A stretch of 28,472 bases of DNA from Holophagaceae bacterium (GTDB lineage: Bacteria > Acidobacteriota > Holophagae > Holophagales > Holophagaceae): the NCBI GenBank assembly GCA_025355915.1, contig JANXYT010000218.1:1-28472 (forward strand). The letters run 5' to 3'. The translations under genes were made by a program, and so were the position numbers. This document shows, piece after piece, positions 14,110 to 22,948 of the stretch. A model generated the notes under the pieces. It was not told where the DNA came from. It was given only the letters and a program-made list of their open reading frames with translations, and made no database searches. The stretch's first letter is position 1, and the number at the start of each line of letters is the position of its first letter.

Positions 14110-16710
14110 ATGGAATTCACGCTCAACGGTCAGCTCACCAGGTACGAGTCCGACCCCGAGATGGAGGTTCTCTCCTACCTGCGCGAGGTGGCGGGCCTCA
14201 TCAGCCCCAAGGACGGATGCTCTGGAGAAGGGGTCTGCGGCTGCTGCACGATCCTCGTGGATGACAAGCCCCGGCTGAGCTGTCGCATGGCCATGAAGGA
14301 CCTCCCGGGCAAGAGCCTCGTTACCACCGAGGGTCTCTCCCAGGCCGAGCAGGATTCCTTCTCCGATGCCTTCGTGGTGAAGGGCGGTGTTCAGTGCGGG
14401 TTCTGCACCCCGGGCATCGTCATGAAAGCCGCCGCCATCCTCCGCAAGAACCCCAGCCCCTCCCGCCAGGAAATCACCGATGGGCTGCAGGGAAACCTCT
14501 GCCGCTGCACCGGCTACAAAAAAATAGTCGACTCCATCCAGTGCGCCGCCGAAGCCCTGCGCGAAGGCAAGCCGGTGGCCTATCCCGAGGGCACAGGCAA
14601 GATCGGCACCCGCCACCCCAAGTACACGGGCCGCGAAGCTGTCCTGGGCCAGCGGGTTTTTGTGGCCGACATGAAGGAACCGGGGATGCTCTACGGGGCG
14701 CTGCGGTTCTCAGACCACCCCAGGGCCAAGGTGCTGAGCATCGACCTGACCGCGGCCCTCAAGGTGCCGGGGGTACTGCGCATCCTCACGGCCAAGGACA
14801 TTTCCGGCCAGCGCGTGAACGGGATGATCTACCGCGATTGGCCGGTGATGATCCTGGAAGGAGAAGAGACCCGCTGCCTCGGTGATGTGCTGGCCAGCGT
14901 CGCCGCGGAGACCGAAACAGCCGCCCGCGAAGCCGCGTTGAAGGTCCACGTTGAGTACGATGTCCTGCCCCCAGTCACTGATCCCTTCGAGGCCCTGGAG
15001 CCCGGTTCCCCGCAGCTCACGCCCAAGGGCAATGTCCTGTCCATCTCCGAAGTGAAGGTGGGCGACGCCGAGACAGCCCTCACCCAGTCCGCCTTTGTGG
15101 TGCGCCAGCGTTACGCCACTCAGCGCATCGAACACGCCTTTCTGGAGCCGGAGGCGGCCTTGGCCCTTCCCTGGACCAAGGACGGTGAGCGCGGCGTGAA
15201 GATCTTCGACGGTGGCCAGGGTGGCTACGAGAACCGCCGCCAGATCGCGGAGCTGCTCAACCTGCCCGAGCGCCTCGTCAACGATGTGCTGGTCCAGAAC
15301 GGCGGCGGCTTTGGTGGCAAGGAAGACCTCATGGTCCAGCACCACGCGGCCCTTCTCTGCTGGCACCTCGAGCGGCCGGTGATGCTGCGCTTCGACCGGC
15401 AGATGTCCATTCGCATGCATGCGAAGCGGCACCCCATCGTCATGGACTACCAGGTGGGCTGCGACAAGGACGGTAAGCTCACGGCCCTGGTCGCCCAGAT
15501 GGTTTCGGATTCCGGGGCCTACGCCAGCGTGGGCATGAAGGTCATCGAGCGGGCCGTGGCCCACTCCGCCGGCGCCTACTCCATTCCCAACGTGCACGTG
15601 AAGGGCACCGCGGTCATCACCAACAACGCCTCCTGCGGCGCCATGCGCGGCTTCGGTGCCAACCAGGCCTGCTTCGGCATCGAAAGCAGCGTGGACGAGC
15701 TCTGCGCCCTAGGCGGGTTCGACCGCTGGCAGTTCCGTTGGGACAACGCCCTCACCGAAGGCAAGGCCACCGCCACGGGCCAGATCCTGACCTCGGGCGT
15801 GGGGGTTCGCGCCTGTCTGGAAGCCCTGAAGGACCGGTTCCGAGCGGCCAAGTATGTGGGCATCGCCGCGGGCATCAAGAACACGGGCATCGGCTGCGGC
15901 ATGCAGGATATCGGCCGGGCCAAGATCAGCATCCAGGGTCCTGACAAGGTCGTGCTCCATCATGGCTGGTGCGAAATGGGGCAGGGCGCCCACAACATGG
16001 CCTTGCAGACTCTGGTCACCGAAACGGGCATCGATCCCGCCATCATCGAAGTGCGGGTGGAGACCGATGAGGAAACCTCCTGCGGCATGACCACCGCCAG
16101 CCGGGGCACCTCCCTCGTGGGCAACTCCGTGCTGGTGGCCTGCCGGGACCTCAAGAAGGATCTGGCGGAGGGGAAGACCCTGGCCGATCTCGCCGGGAAG
16201 GAATACCGCGGCGAATGGGTCTGCGACTGGACCACCAAGGTGGGCTACGAACCCCCAGCCGGAAAACCCATCATCACGCACTACTCCTATGGCTACGCCG
16301 CCCAGATGGTCGAACTCGACGACACCGGCAGGATCACCCGCATCACCGCCGCCCACGACGCGGGGAAGATCATGAACCCCACCCTCTTCGAAGGCCAGAT
16401 CGAGGGCTCCCTGCACATGGGGCTGGGCTATGCGGTGACCGAAGACCATCCGTACAAGGACGGCTTCCCCGTGTCCTGGAAGATGGCGGACTTTGGCATC
16501 ATCCGCGCCAAGGAGATGCCCGAGATGGACGTGATCGGCGTGGAAGTGGCCGATGAACACGGTCCCTACGGCGCCAAGGGCGTGGGCGAGATCGGCCTGG
16601 TGCCCACCGCTGCGGCCGTGAGCAATGCCCTCTGGCACTTCGACGGCATCCGCCGCACCACCCTCCCCCTGAAGGAGATGAAGCTTCTGGGGAAGAAAAA
16701 CAAAAGGTGA
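14110..16710 (+). CDS. xdhD: Selenium-dependent xanthine dehydrogenase-type fused 2Fe-2S/molybdenum hydroxylase
   Basis: An 866-residue protein with an N-terminal two-cluster 2Fe-2S domain (about 1-160) joined to a full Mo-binding domain (from about 180); there is no FAD domain. Cluster ligands are C37, C43, C46 and C58, then C97, C100, C131 and C133. The first motif has five residues between C37 and C43, one more than in the XdhC protein here. Mo-domain landmarks are GGGFGGKED (about 397), AMRGFGANQ (about 511), CEMGQG (about 621, Cys where the other Mo subunit has Thr) and the catalytic Glu in GAKGVGE (about 823). Architecture and neighbours (YgeY, YgfK, YgeW, SsnA) match the labile-selenium hydroxylases named XdhD or selenium-dependent xanthine dehydrogenase. 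E. coli XdhD, as I recall it, lacks several of the cysteines kept here. A TTG lies upstream at 14080, but ATG 14110 has CGGAGGGG in good position. Confidence 0.88.
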   Translation: MEFTLNGQLTRYESDPEMEVLSYLREVAGLISPKDGCSGEGVCGCCTILVDDKPRLSCRMAMKDLPGKSLVTTEGLSQAEQDSFSDAFVVKGGVQCGFCTPGIVMKAAAILRKNPSPSRQEITDGLQGNLCRCTGYKKIVDSIQCAAEALREGKPVAYPEGTGKIGTRHPKYTGREAVLGQRVFVADMKEPGMLYGALRFSDHPRAKVLSIDLTAALKVPGVLRILTAKDISGQRVNGMIYRDWPVMILEGEETRCLGDVLASVAAETETAAREAALKVHVEYDVLPPVTDPFEALEPGSPQLTPKGNVLSISEVKVGDAETALTQSAFVVRQRYATQRIEHAFLEPEAALALPWTKDGERGVKIFDGGQGGYENRRQIAELLNLPERLVNDVLVQNGGGFGGKEDLMVQHHAALLCWHLERPVMLRFDRQMSIRMHAKRHPIVMDYQVGCDKDGKLTALVAQMVSDSGAYASVGMKVIERAVAHSAGAYSIPNVHVKGTAVITNNASCGAMRGFGANQACFGIESSVDELCALGGFDRWQFRWDNALTEGKATATGQILTSGVGVRACLEALKDRFRAAKYVGIAAGIKNTGIGCGMQDIGRAKISIQGPDKVVLHHGWCEMGQGAHNMALQTLVTETGIDPAIIEVRVETDEETSCGMTTASRGTSLVGNSVLVACRDLKKDLAEGKTLADLAGKEYRGEWVCDWTTKVGYEPPAGKPIITHYSYGYAAQMVELDDTGRITRITAAHDAGKIMNPTLFEGQIEGSLHMGLGYAVTEDHPYKDGFPVSWKMADFGIIRAKEMPEMDVIGVEVADEHGPYGAKGVGEIGLVPTAAAVSNALWHFDGIRRTTLPLKEMKLLGKKNKR

Positions 16711-16784
16711 TTCCGATCCCTCTGTCCACTCGTCCGGCCCGCGCCGGAGTCCAGCCATCCATCCCTACCTACCGGAGCCCTGAC

Positions 16785-18320
16785 ATGTCCAACCTAGATG
16801 TCCGCATCGCGGAACTGGCGGCCAAATACCTGCCCCTCGCCTCGGAAATGCTGAAGGAGGCCATCCGGATTCCCGCCGACTACGTGGACAAGCCCGTGGA
16901 CCAGGGCGGCGATCCCGCCTGCGGCACCTCCAATCACGAGTTCCCGCGCCTGGAGTACCTCCGCAAGAAGGTCATCGAGATCAAGGCCGTGCGAAACCCC
17001 GAGGACGTCTTCTTCGATGACTTCGGCAACCTGGTGTGGCGGGTGGAAGATCCCAAGGACGGCATCCCGTCGGACCAGAAAAAGGTCATCTACATCGACG
17101 GCCACACCGACACCGTGAAACCCCTTCGCGCCCAGTGGCTGGACAAGGTCGTGGGCGTGGACTGCTTCAACGGCATCATCGATCCCGCCAAGGTCAACAA
17201 GGAATTCCTGAAGAAGGAGCTGGGCTTCCTGCCGGCCGAGAGCGAGTGGAACCACCTCATCTTCGGCCGCGGCTCCGCGGACCAGCTGGGCGGCGTGGTC
17301 TCCGCGGCCATCGCCACCAAGATCCTCCTGGAACTCGAAGGGGAGGGCGCGCTGAAGGGTTCCATCGTCTACTCCTATGCCACGGCCTGCGAAGAAGACA
17401 ATGACGGCGCCGGCCCCATGTATCTCGTGCGCAAGGTCTTCCCGACCGCCAAGGCCGCGGTCATCCCGGACGTGGTGATCCTCACCGACGGCTCCGGCTG
17501 CTCGAAGAACGGCGCCCTGGGCATCTACCGCGGCCAGCGGGGCCGCATGCAGATCGAAGTCACCGTCACCGGCAAGTCCTGCCACGGCTCCATGCCCTGG
17601 GAAGGCAAGAATCCCCTGGAATTTGGTGGCGCCATCGTGAAGGAGGCTGCCGACAAGTACGACCAGCGCATCGGCTTCAAGGATGACAAGTTCCTGGGCC
17701 ACGGCACCCGCACCGCCTCCTGGGCCCGGCTCGACACGCCCAGCGACTGCGCCGTGCCGGAGAAGTTCACCTTCCGCTTCGACCGCCGCTTGACCATCGG
17801 GGAGACCCCCGAGCAGTCCTGCGCCGATGTGGAGGCCCTGGACGCGGTGGCCACCGCCCGCAAGGCCGGCCTCACCGTGGATGTCACCATCCCCACTTAC
17901 ACCGATGCCTCCTGGAAGGGCTATGTGCTCAACAATCCCCAGGTCTACCTGGGCTGGCTCACCCCCGAGGAGCACCCCGCCGTGAAGGCTGCGGTGAAGT
18001 CGTACCGCCAGGTCATCAGCCCGCATGTGGACGGCAAGATCGGGTCCGGCGGCGTGCTCACCAAGGAGCCGCGAGTCGACCGCTGGGTCTTCTCCACGGA
18101 CGGCGTGGGCTTCCCTGTACCCAAGGACGCCGACATCCCCGGCAGCGTGAAGAAGAACTGGGTGGTCAACGAGGTCTACAAGCACCCGGCCATGATCGGT
18201 TTCGGCCCCGGCATTGAGCAGAACACCCACAAGATCGGTGAGTGCCTGGACGAGCGTGAGCTGCAACACTGCGCCGCCTTCCTCGCCCGCTTCCCCAGCG
18301 TCTACGCGGGCAACCTCTAG
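16785..18320 (+). CDS. ygeY: YgeY-type M20 metallohydrolase
   Basis: A 511-residue member of the M20 peptidase/deacylase family, YgeY (selenium metabolism-linked hydrolase) branch. Metal and catalytic residues are visible: IDGHTDTV (H107, D109), RGSADQLGG (D166), the acidic pair in TACEEDNDG (E203/E204), and NTHKIGE near the C-terminus (H about 488). The GKSCHGSMPWEGKNP stretch is the usual start of the lid domain. It is about 100 residues longer than E. coli YgeY (about 400), with extra sequence in the N-terminal third (about 110-155) and elsewhere. In the anaerobic purine pathway proposed for this gene set, YgeY removes a carbamoyl group from a ureido amino acid after YgeW; that assignment is from memory of the literature. 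ATG 16785 follows CGGAG with suitable spacing. Confidence 0.9.
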   Translation: MSNLDVRIAELAAKYLPLASEMLKEAIRIPADYVDKPVDQGGDPACGTSNHEFPRLEYLRKKVIEIKAVRNPEDVFFDDFGNLVWRVEDPKDGIPSDQKKVIYIDGHTDTVKPLRAQWLDKVVGVDCFNGIIDPAKVNKEFLKKELGFLPAESEWNHLIFGRGSADQLGGVVSAAIATKILLELEGEGALKGSIVYSYATACEEDNDGAGPMYLVRKVFPTAKAAVIPDVVILTDGSGCSKNGALGIYRGQRGRMQIEVTVTGKSCHGSMPWEGKNPLEFGGAIVKEAADKYDQRIGFKDDKFLGHGTRTASWARLDTPSDCAVPEKFTFRFDRRLTIGETPEQSCADVEALDAVATARKAGLTVDVTIPTYTDASWKGYVLNNPQVYLGWLTPEEHPAVKAAVKSYRQVISPHVDGKIGSGGVLTKEPRVDRWVFSTDGVGFPVPKDADIPGSVKKNWVVNEVYKHPAMIGFGPGIEQNTHKIGECLDERELQHCAAFLARFPSVYAGNL

Positions 18321-18377
18321 CCCGCCGCGCCCTACCAGCATCGTTCCCGTTTCTGGCACCACGAGGTCACCGGCACC

Positions 18378-19073
18378 ATGGAAAAAGCCTTCCGCTCCGC
18401 CCCCCTCGAGCTGCTCAGCGGCTGGATCTTCCATGAACTGGAGTCACGGGACGACGTGCTCGGAATCCCGAAGCAGAACTTCCAGATCCCCCACGCCAAG
18501 CTGGCGCGGGAAATGTTTGGGCACACCGTGGCCGCGCCCCTGGGCGTGGCCGCGGGCCCGCACACCCAGCTCTCCCAGAACATCGTGTCCAGCTGGCTCT
18601 GCGGCGCCCGGTTCATCGAACTGAAGACCGTACAGATCCTCGACGAGATCGAGGTGAGCCGGCCCTGTATCGACGCCGCCGACGAGACCTACAACTGCGA
18701 ATGGTCCCAGGAACTGAAGCTCGAGGAATCCTTCACGGAGTACCTCAACGGCTGGGTGCTCATCCATGCCCTGGCCCACAAGATGGGGCTGAAAGATCCC
18801 GGCACCCACTTCAGCATGAGCGTGGGCTACAACCTGGAGGGCATCCAGCATCCAAGGGTCCAGCAGTTCATCGCGGATATGCGGAACGCGGGGCCTCGCC
18901 TCGCCGCCGCCATCGACACCGTGGCGAAGGTCTACCCGGGCGTGCGCGACATCGCCATCCCCACCGAACTCTCCAATCAGATCACCCTCTCCACCATGCA
19001 CGGCTGCCCCCCGGCGGAAATTGAGCGCATCGCCAACTTCCTCCTCACCGAACTGGGCGTGCACACCAGGTGA
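18378..19073 (+). CDS. ygfK: YgfK, N-terminal fragment (TIM-barrel half)
   Basis: 231 residues collinear with the start of E. coli YgfK, a large iron-sulfur flavoprotein formerly called putative selenate reductase. The stretches AAGPHTQLSQNIVSSWLCGA, RFIELKTVQILDEIEVSRPC, NMSVGYNLEG-like MSVGYNLEG and TLSTMHGCPPAEIERIANF are nearly identical to the E. coli protein. This is the first half of its dihydropyrimidine-dehydrogenase-like TIM barrel. The frame ends in TGA 19071-19073 right after GVHTR, exactly where homologues continue with VKLNPTLLG. That continuation is present one frame back (-1), starting at GTG 19070. Hence either one base is missing (mutation or sequencing error) or the two halves are made separately by coupled translation. 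A Sec reading of TGA fails because another stop follows two codons on. Confidence 0.85.
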   Translation: MEKAFRSAPLELLSGWIFHELESRDDVLGIPKQNFQIPHAKLAREMFGHTVAAPLGVAAGPHTQLSQNIVSSWLCGARFIELKTVQILDEIEVSRPCIDAADETYNCEWSQELKLEESFTEYLNGWVLIHALAHKMGLKDPGTHFSMSVGYNLEGIQHPRVQQFIADMRNAGPRLAAAIDTVAKVYPGVRDIAIPTELSNQITLSTMHGCPPAEIERIANFLLTELGVHTR

Positions 19074-21679
19074 AGCTGAACCCCACGCTGCTCGGTCCCG
19101 AGCGGCTGCGGGGCCTGCTCAACGACACCCTCGGCTTCGATGTCACGGTGCCGGACGAAGCCTTCGGCCACGACCCCAAGTGGGACGACGCCATGGCCAT
19201 GGTGAAGCGGCTGGCGGAGGTCACCAAAGGCAAGGAGAACAGCTTCGGTCTCAAGCTCACCAACACCCTGGAAGTGGTGAACCACCGGCCCGTCTTCCCT
19301 ACCAGCGAAAAAATGATGTACCTGTCGGGCCGGGCCCTGCATCCGCTCACCCTGACCCTCGCCGAGCTGGTGACCGAGGAACTGGAGGGCAGGGTGCCCC
19401 TCAGCTTCTGCGGCGGCGCCGATGCCCGCAACTTCCCGGACCTCATCGCCGATGACCTGGGCCCCGTGACGGTCTGCACGGAACTGCTCAAGCCCGGTGG
19501 CTACGCCCGCCTCCAGCAGTACCTGGTGAACCTTGAGGCCGCCATGGAGGAGGTCGGGGCGGACAGCCTCGACGCCTTCGTCCAGGCCAGCTCCGGCGGC
19601 CACGGCGCTCGCTTCAACCTGGCCCGCCACGCGGTGAAGGTCTTGGGTGACGATGCCTACGTGCGCAGCATCCGTCCCCTGGACTTCAAGGGCGACCGGC
19701 CCCTGGGTCACTTCGACTGCATCAACGCGCCCTGTGTGGATGCCTGCCCCACGAACCAGAACATCCCCGACTACCTGTGGCTGGTGGCCCACGGCAAGCC
19801 CGCCGAGGCCATGGAAGTCATCCTGCGCACCAACCCCCAGCCGGGCATCACGGGCAGCGTCTGCGACCATCCCTGCACCGAGCGCTGCGTCCGCAACTTC
19901 TACGACGCGCCCCTGGCCATCCGGGAGATCAAGCGCTTCGCCTTCGAGAACGCCGGACCCCGGCCCGCCGAGGTGCGGGGCCCGTCGCTGGGCGTGAAGG
20001 TGGCCATCGTCGGAGGTGGTCCGGCTGGACTCTCCGCCGCCTACTTCCTGGCCAAGATGGGCTTCGAGCCGGAAGTCTTCGAAGCCAAGCAGGAACTGGG
20101 CGGCATGGTGGGCGGGCTGATCCCGGCCTACCGGCTGCCCAACGCAACCCTGGAAGGGGATCTGGTCCGCCTGCGGGAACTGGGCGTCCCGATCCACCTG
20201 GGCCAGGTCCTGGGCCGGGACTTCACCCTGGCTGGGCTGCGCCGGGACTACCAGAATGTCTTTCTGGCGGTGGGGGCCCAGCAGGGCAAGCGCCTGGGGA
20301 TCCCCGGCGAGAACACGACCGGCGTCATGGACGCCCTGGACTTCCTCGACAAGGTGCGGGCCGGCACGCCCATGGATCTGGGCCAGTGCATCCTGGTCAT
20401 CGGCGCCGGCAACTCTGCCATGGACGCGGTGCGCTCCGCGATCCGGCTGGTGCCGGGCGGCGAGGTGACCATTGTCTATCGCCGCACCCGGGCCCAGATG
20501 CCCGCGGATCCCGCCGAAGTGCACGATTGCATCGAGGAGGGCATCGGCATTCGCGACCTGCTGGCCCCGGCCTCGGTGGTTTCAGAAGGCGGCAAAGTGA
20601 CTGGGCTGTCCTGCATGCGCATGCGCCTGGGTGAGCGGGATGCCTCGGGTCGGCCCCGCCCGGTGCCCGTGGAGGGCAGCGAGGTGCTGTTGCCCGCCGA
20701 CACCATCATTTCGGCCATCAGCCAGGAAGCGGTGCTGGACTTCCTGGAGGGCCTGGAAGTGCAGCGGAACAGCAATGGCTACCTGGTGGTGGATCCCGTC
20801 ACCCGGGAGACCTCGGTGCCGGGCCTGTTCGCGGGCGGCGACGTGGTGCACGGCGCTTCTTCCGTGATCCTGGCTATCGCCGACGGCCGGGCCGTGGCCG
20901 AAGCCATCGCCACCCGCCATGGCGTGGAATTGAAGCCCGAGCCCCTGCTGGAAAAGGGCCAGGCGGATGTGGCCCTCATGGAGAAGAAGGGCCGCCTGGT
21001 GGGGGCTCAGAAGGTGCCCGTGCTGCCCCTGACGGATCGGCACGGCTTCGACGAAGTGCTCAAGCCCTTCACCGCCGAGTCCGCCGCCCTGGAGGCCAGC
21101 CGCTGCCTGGACTGTGACGATCTGTGCAGCCTCTGTGTCACCGTCTGCCCCAACCGGGCCAACATGGCCTACGGCATCGAGCCTTTCAGCCTGCAGCTGC
21201 CCCTGCTGGTGCAGCGACAAGGACGGCTGGTGGCGGAGGGCGCCCAGGCCTTCCGCGTGGACCAGCGGGTCCAGACCCTCAACATCGCCGACTACTGCAA
21301 CGAGTGCGGCAACTGCGATACCTTCTGCCCGGCGGCGGGCTCCCCCTACCGGGACAAGCCCCGCTTCTGGATCGACGAGGAAGGCTACCGCGAGGCCAAG
21401 GGCGACGCCTTCCGCCTGGTGCGGAAGCCTGCCGGTCTCGCCATCGAAGCACGGCTGGGGGGAAAGACCCACAGCCTGGACGTGAAGGGAGATCTGGCCC
21501 ATTACCGGAGCGAGCAGGTCACCGCCCGTCTGCGGACCGGAACCTGGGCCCTGGTGGACTGGGAGGCCCGGGCGGTGCTGCCCGAGGGCACCCCGGTGGA
21601 CCTCGCTCCCTGCGCCACCCTGGCGGCCCTGCTCAGCGTGGAAGCGGCGCTTCCCGCCCTGGTCGCCACCCATGAGTAA
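19070..21679 (+). CDS. ygfK: YgfK, C-terminal part: rest of TIM barrel, GltD-like NAD(P)H/FAD module, ferredoxin tail
   Basis: 869 residues that continue YgfK. KLNPTLLG, FGLKLTNTLEV and LSGRALHPL finish the TIM barrel. Next comes a glutamate-synthase-small-subunit-like module: N-terminal iron-sulfur cysteines (CINAPCVDACP at about 218-228, then CDHPCTERC), an FAD site VAIVGGGPAGLSAAYFLAKM (about 310-330) and an NAD(P)H site VIGAGNSAMDAV (about 443-454). The C-terminus has ferredoxin-like clusters CLDCDDLCSLCVTVCP (about 679-694) and YCNECGNCDTFCP (about 742-754). The whole resembles a dihydropyrimidine dehydrogenase/GltD mosaic that would move electrons between NAD(P)H and a purine-derived ring. 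The fragment begins at GTG 19070, overlapping the upstream stop (GTGA), without a clear ribosome site. Together the two frames give about 1100 residues, near the 1032 of E. coli YgfK. Confidence 0.88.
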   Translation: MKLNPTLLGPERLRGLLNDTLGFDVTVPDEAFGHDPKWDDAMAMVKRLAEVTKGKENSFGLKLTNTLEVVNHRPVFPTSEKMMYLSGRALHPLTLTLAELVTEELEGRVPLSFCGGADARNFPDLIADDLGPVTVCTELLKPGGYARLQQYLVNLEAAMEEVGADSLDAFVQASSGGHGARFNLARHAVKVLGDDAYVRSIRPLDFKGDRPLGHFDCINAPCVDACPTNQNIPDYLWLVAHGKPAEAMEVILRTNPQPGITGSVCDHPCTERCVRNFYDAPLAIREIKRFAFENAGPRPAEVRGPSLGVKVAIVGGGPAGLSAAYFLAKMGFEPEVFEAKQELGGMVGGLIPAYRLPNATLEGDLVRLRELGVPIHLGQVLGRDFTLAGLRRDYQNVFLAVGAQQGKRLGIPGENTTGVMDALDFLDKVRAGTPMDLGQCILVIGAGNSAMDAVRSAIRLVPGGEVTIVYRRTRAQMPADPAEVHDCIEEGIGIRDLLAPASVVSEGGKVTGLSCMRMRLGERDASGRPRPVPVEGSEVLLPADTIISAISQEAVLDFLEGLEVQRNSNGYLVVDPVTRETSVPGLFAGGDVVHGASSVILAIADGRAVAEAIATRHGVELKPEPLLEKGQADVALMEKKGRLVGAQKVPVLPLTDRHGFDEVLKPFTAESAALEASRCLDCDDLCSLCVTVCPNRANMAYGIEPFSLQLPLLVQRQGRLVAEGAQAFRVDQRVQTLNIADYCNECGNCDTFCPAAGSPYRDKPRFWIDEEGYREAKGDAFRLVRKPAGLAIEARLGGKTHSLDVKGDLAHYRSEQVTARLRTGTWALVDWEARAVLPEGTPVDLAPCATLAALLSVEAALPALVATHE

Positions 21680-21989
21680 AAATTTATTTCGCACGACATT
21701 TTTTTGTTGATCTACGGGGCTTCTATCACTACTCTTGACTGAAAACACGGGCAACCAGCCGTTTTGGGATCTTTTTTGAAAGCCAGGCTTCAGCGCAACA
21801 GAGGTGCGTCTTGCGTAAACACAACCGATTGGTAGATTATTTTAATGATGTAAATGTTGGATTTGTATTTAAGTTGATGATGATTTGAAGTTCAGAATTT
21901 TCACGACTAAGGCCTGTGCTTCACCCTCTTCACCCTCCCCACCCACCGAGGTCCAGGCATTCCTGGTCACCTCTACCACGGAGCAACGC
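21680..21989 (+). promoter_or_regulatory. AT-rich leader before the Tsx-like channel gene
   Basis: About 310 bases without a gene, markedly richer in A/T than the surroundings, with T- and A-tracts just after the ygfK stop. TTTAAT (21841-21846) could be a -10 box, but no good -35 lies at the right distance; TTGCGT (21811) with TAGATT (21833) is another weak pair. No terminator hairpin for ygfK is evident. The channel gene is likely transcribed from its own promoter here. The frame open from 21885 is only an upstream extension of the channel gene. Confidence 0.45.
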
Positions 21990-22859
21990 ATGAAGAACCT
22001 CACCCTAGCCGCCCTGGGGTTGGTCGCATTGGCCGCCGTTCCCGCCAATGCCGCCAACTGGAGCGACACCTTCCTCGGGTATCGCACAAGCACTCAGTAC
22101 CGGGAGCCTGCCATCCTGGGCACCCAGGAAAAGAACATCTTCCAGCTGAGCCATGCCAGCGGCTGGGACTATGGTTCCAACTTCTTCAATGTCGACATGC
22201 TCATGTCTACGGGCACCGACCCGGCGGTGGGCACCAACGGGAAGAGTGGCGCCAATGAAGTCTATGTGACCTATCGAACCGCCCTCAACCTTGGGAAGGT
22301 CTTCAAGACCGACCTGGGCTTCGGACCCGTGCGGGACATCTCCATCACCGCCGGTGGCGACTTCAACGCCAAGGACACCAACTTCGGGTCCAAGAAGCGC
22401 TTCCTGGTCCTCGGCCCCACCCTGAACTTCAAGGTCCAGGGCGGCTTCTTCGACCTGAGCCTCTTCGCTGCCCACGAGCAGAATTACAACGGAATCCTTG
22501 CCAAGTCCGTGGATTTCAAGACCACTTACATGGCCTCCGCCGCCTGGGGGGTACCCGTGACCATGGGCCCCGTGAGCGCTGAATTCAAGGGCTACGCGAA
22601 CTACGTGGGTCCCAAGGGCAAGGACGGCTTAGGCGTCGAGACCGTGGCCGAAACCCTCGCCGATGTGAATTTCCTCTTCGACATCAGCGGCCTCTTCGGC
22701 CGGAAGCCCAAGGCTGTCTTCATCGGCCCCGGCTACCAGTACTGGAACAACAAGTTCGGCGGCGCAAACTATACCGCTTCCGAAACGCCTTTCCCTGACC
22801 GATTCAAGAACAACGTGAAGGTCACGGCTCTCCAACTCGTCCTGCAGGTGCATTTCTAG
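21990..22859 (+). CDS. Tsx-like nucleoside-specific outer-membrane channel
   Basis: A 289-residue protein with a Sec signal peptide (MKNLTLAALGLVALAAVPAN, then AA, cleavage about residue 21-22) and a mature part of alternating beta strands ending in a terminal Phe (LQVHF), the usual outer-membrane barrel signature. WSDTFLGYRTSTQYREPA, then KNIFQLSHASGWDYGSNFF and NVDMLMST are typical of the Tsx/OmpK channel family (Channel_Tsx), which lets nucleosides pass the outer membrane. The start ATG 21990 is chosen over upstream frame because of the signal peptide and the GGAG just before. It is the outer-membrane counterpart of the BMP importer in the same island, and has its own AT-rich leader and a strong terminator, so it probably forms a single-gene unit. 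Confidence 0.87.
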   Translation: MKNLTLAALGLVALAAVPANAANWSDTFLGYRTSTQYREPAILGTQEKNIFQLSHASGWDYGSNFFNVDMLMSTGTDPAVGTNGKSGANEVYVTYRTALNLGKVFKTDLGFGPVRDISITAGGDFNAKDTNFGSKKRFLVLGPTLNFKVQGGFFDLSLFAAHEQNYNGILAKSVDFKTTYMASAAWGVPVTMGPVSAEFKGYANYVGPKGKDGLGVETVAETLADVNFLFDISGLFGRKPKAVFIGPGYQYWNNKFGGANYTASETPFPDRFKNNVKVTALQLVLQVHF

Positions 22860-22865
22860 CAACCA

Positions 22866-22934
22866 CCCGGGGGGCGACCCCCGGGGTCCGTCCCCTGGCG
22901 CGGAGGGGAGCCCCTCCGCGCTGGGTTTTTTCTC
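22866..22934 (+). terminator. Tandem hairpins and Rho-independent terminator after the channel gene
   Basis: Two hairpins follow the stop codon. The first, CCCGGGGG/CCCCCGGG (22866-22885), closes a GCGA tetraloop. The second, GCGCGGAGGGG (22898-22908) with CCCCTCCGCGC (22911-22921), is an 11-base perfect stem followed by TGGGTTTTTTCTC, a classical intrinsic terminator. Confidence 0.88.
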
Positions 22935-22948
22935 ACCTGGAAACCTTC

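Noticed and set aside
19071..19073. TGA in ygfK read as selenocysteine
   Set aside because: In that frame AGC and then another TGA follow at once, and the conserved sequence resumes in a different frame. Homologues have no Cys or Sec at this site.
19060..19075. Programmed -1 frameshift in ygfK
   Set aside because: The junction CAC-ACC-AGG-TGA is not a slippery heptamer, and I see no obvious stimulatory stem-loop just downstream. Reinitiation or a base deletion is more likely.
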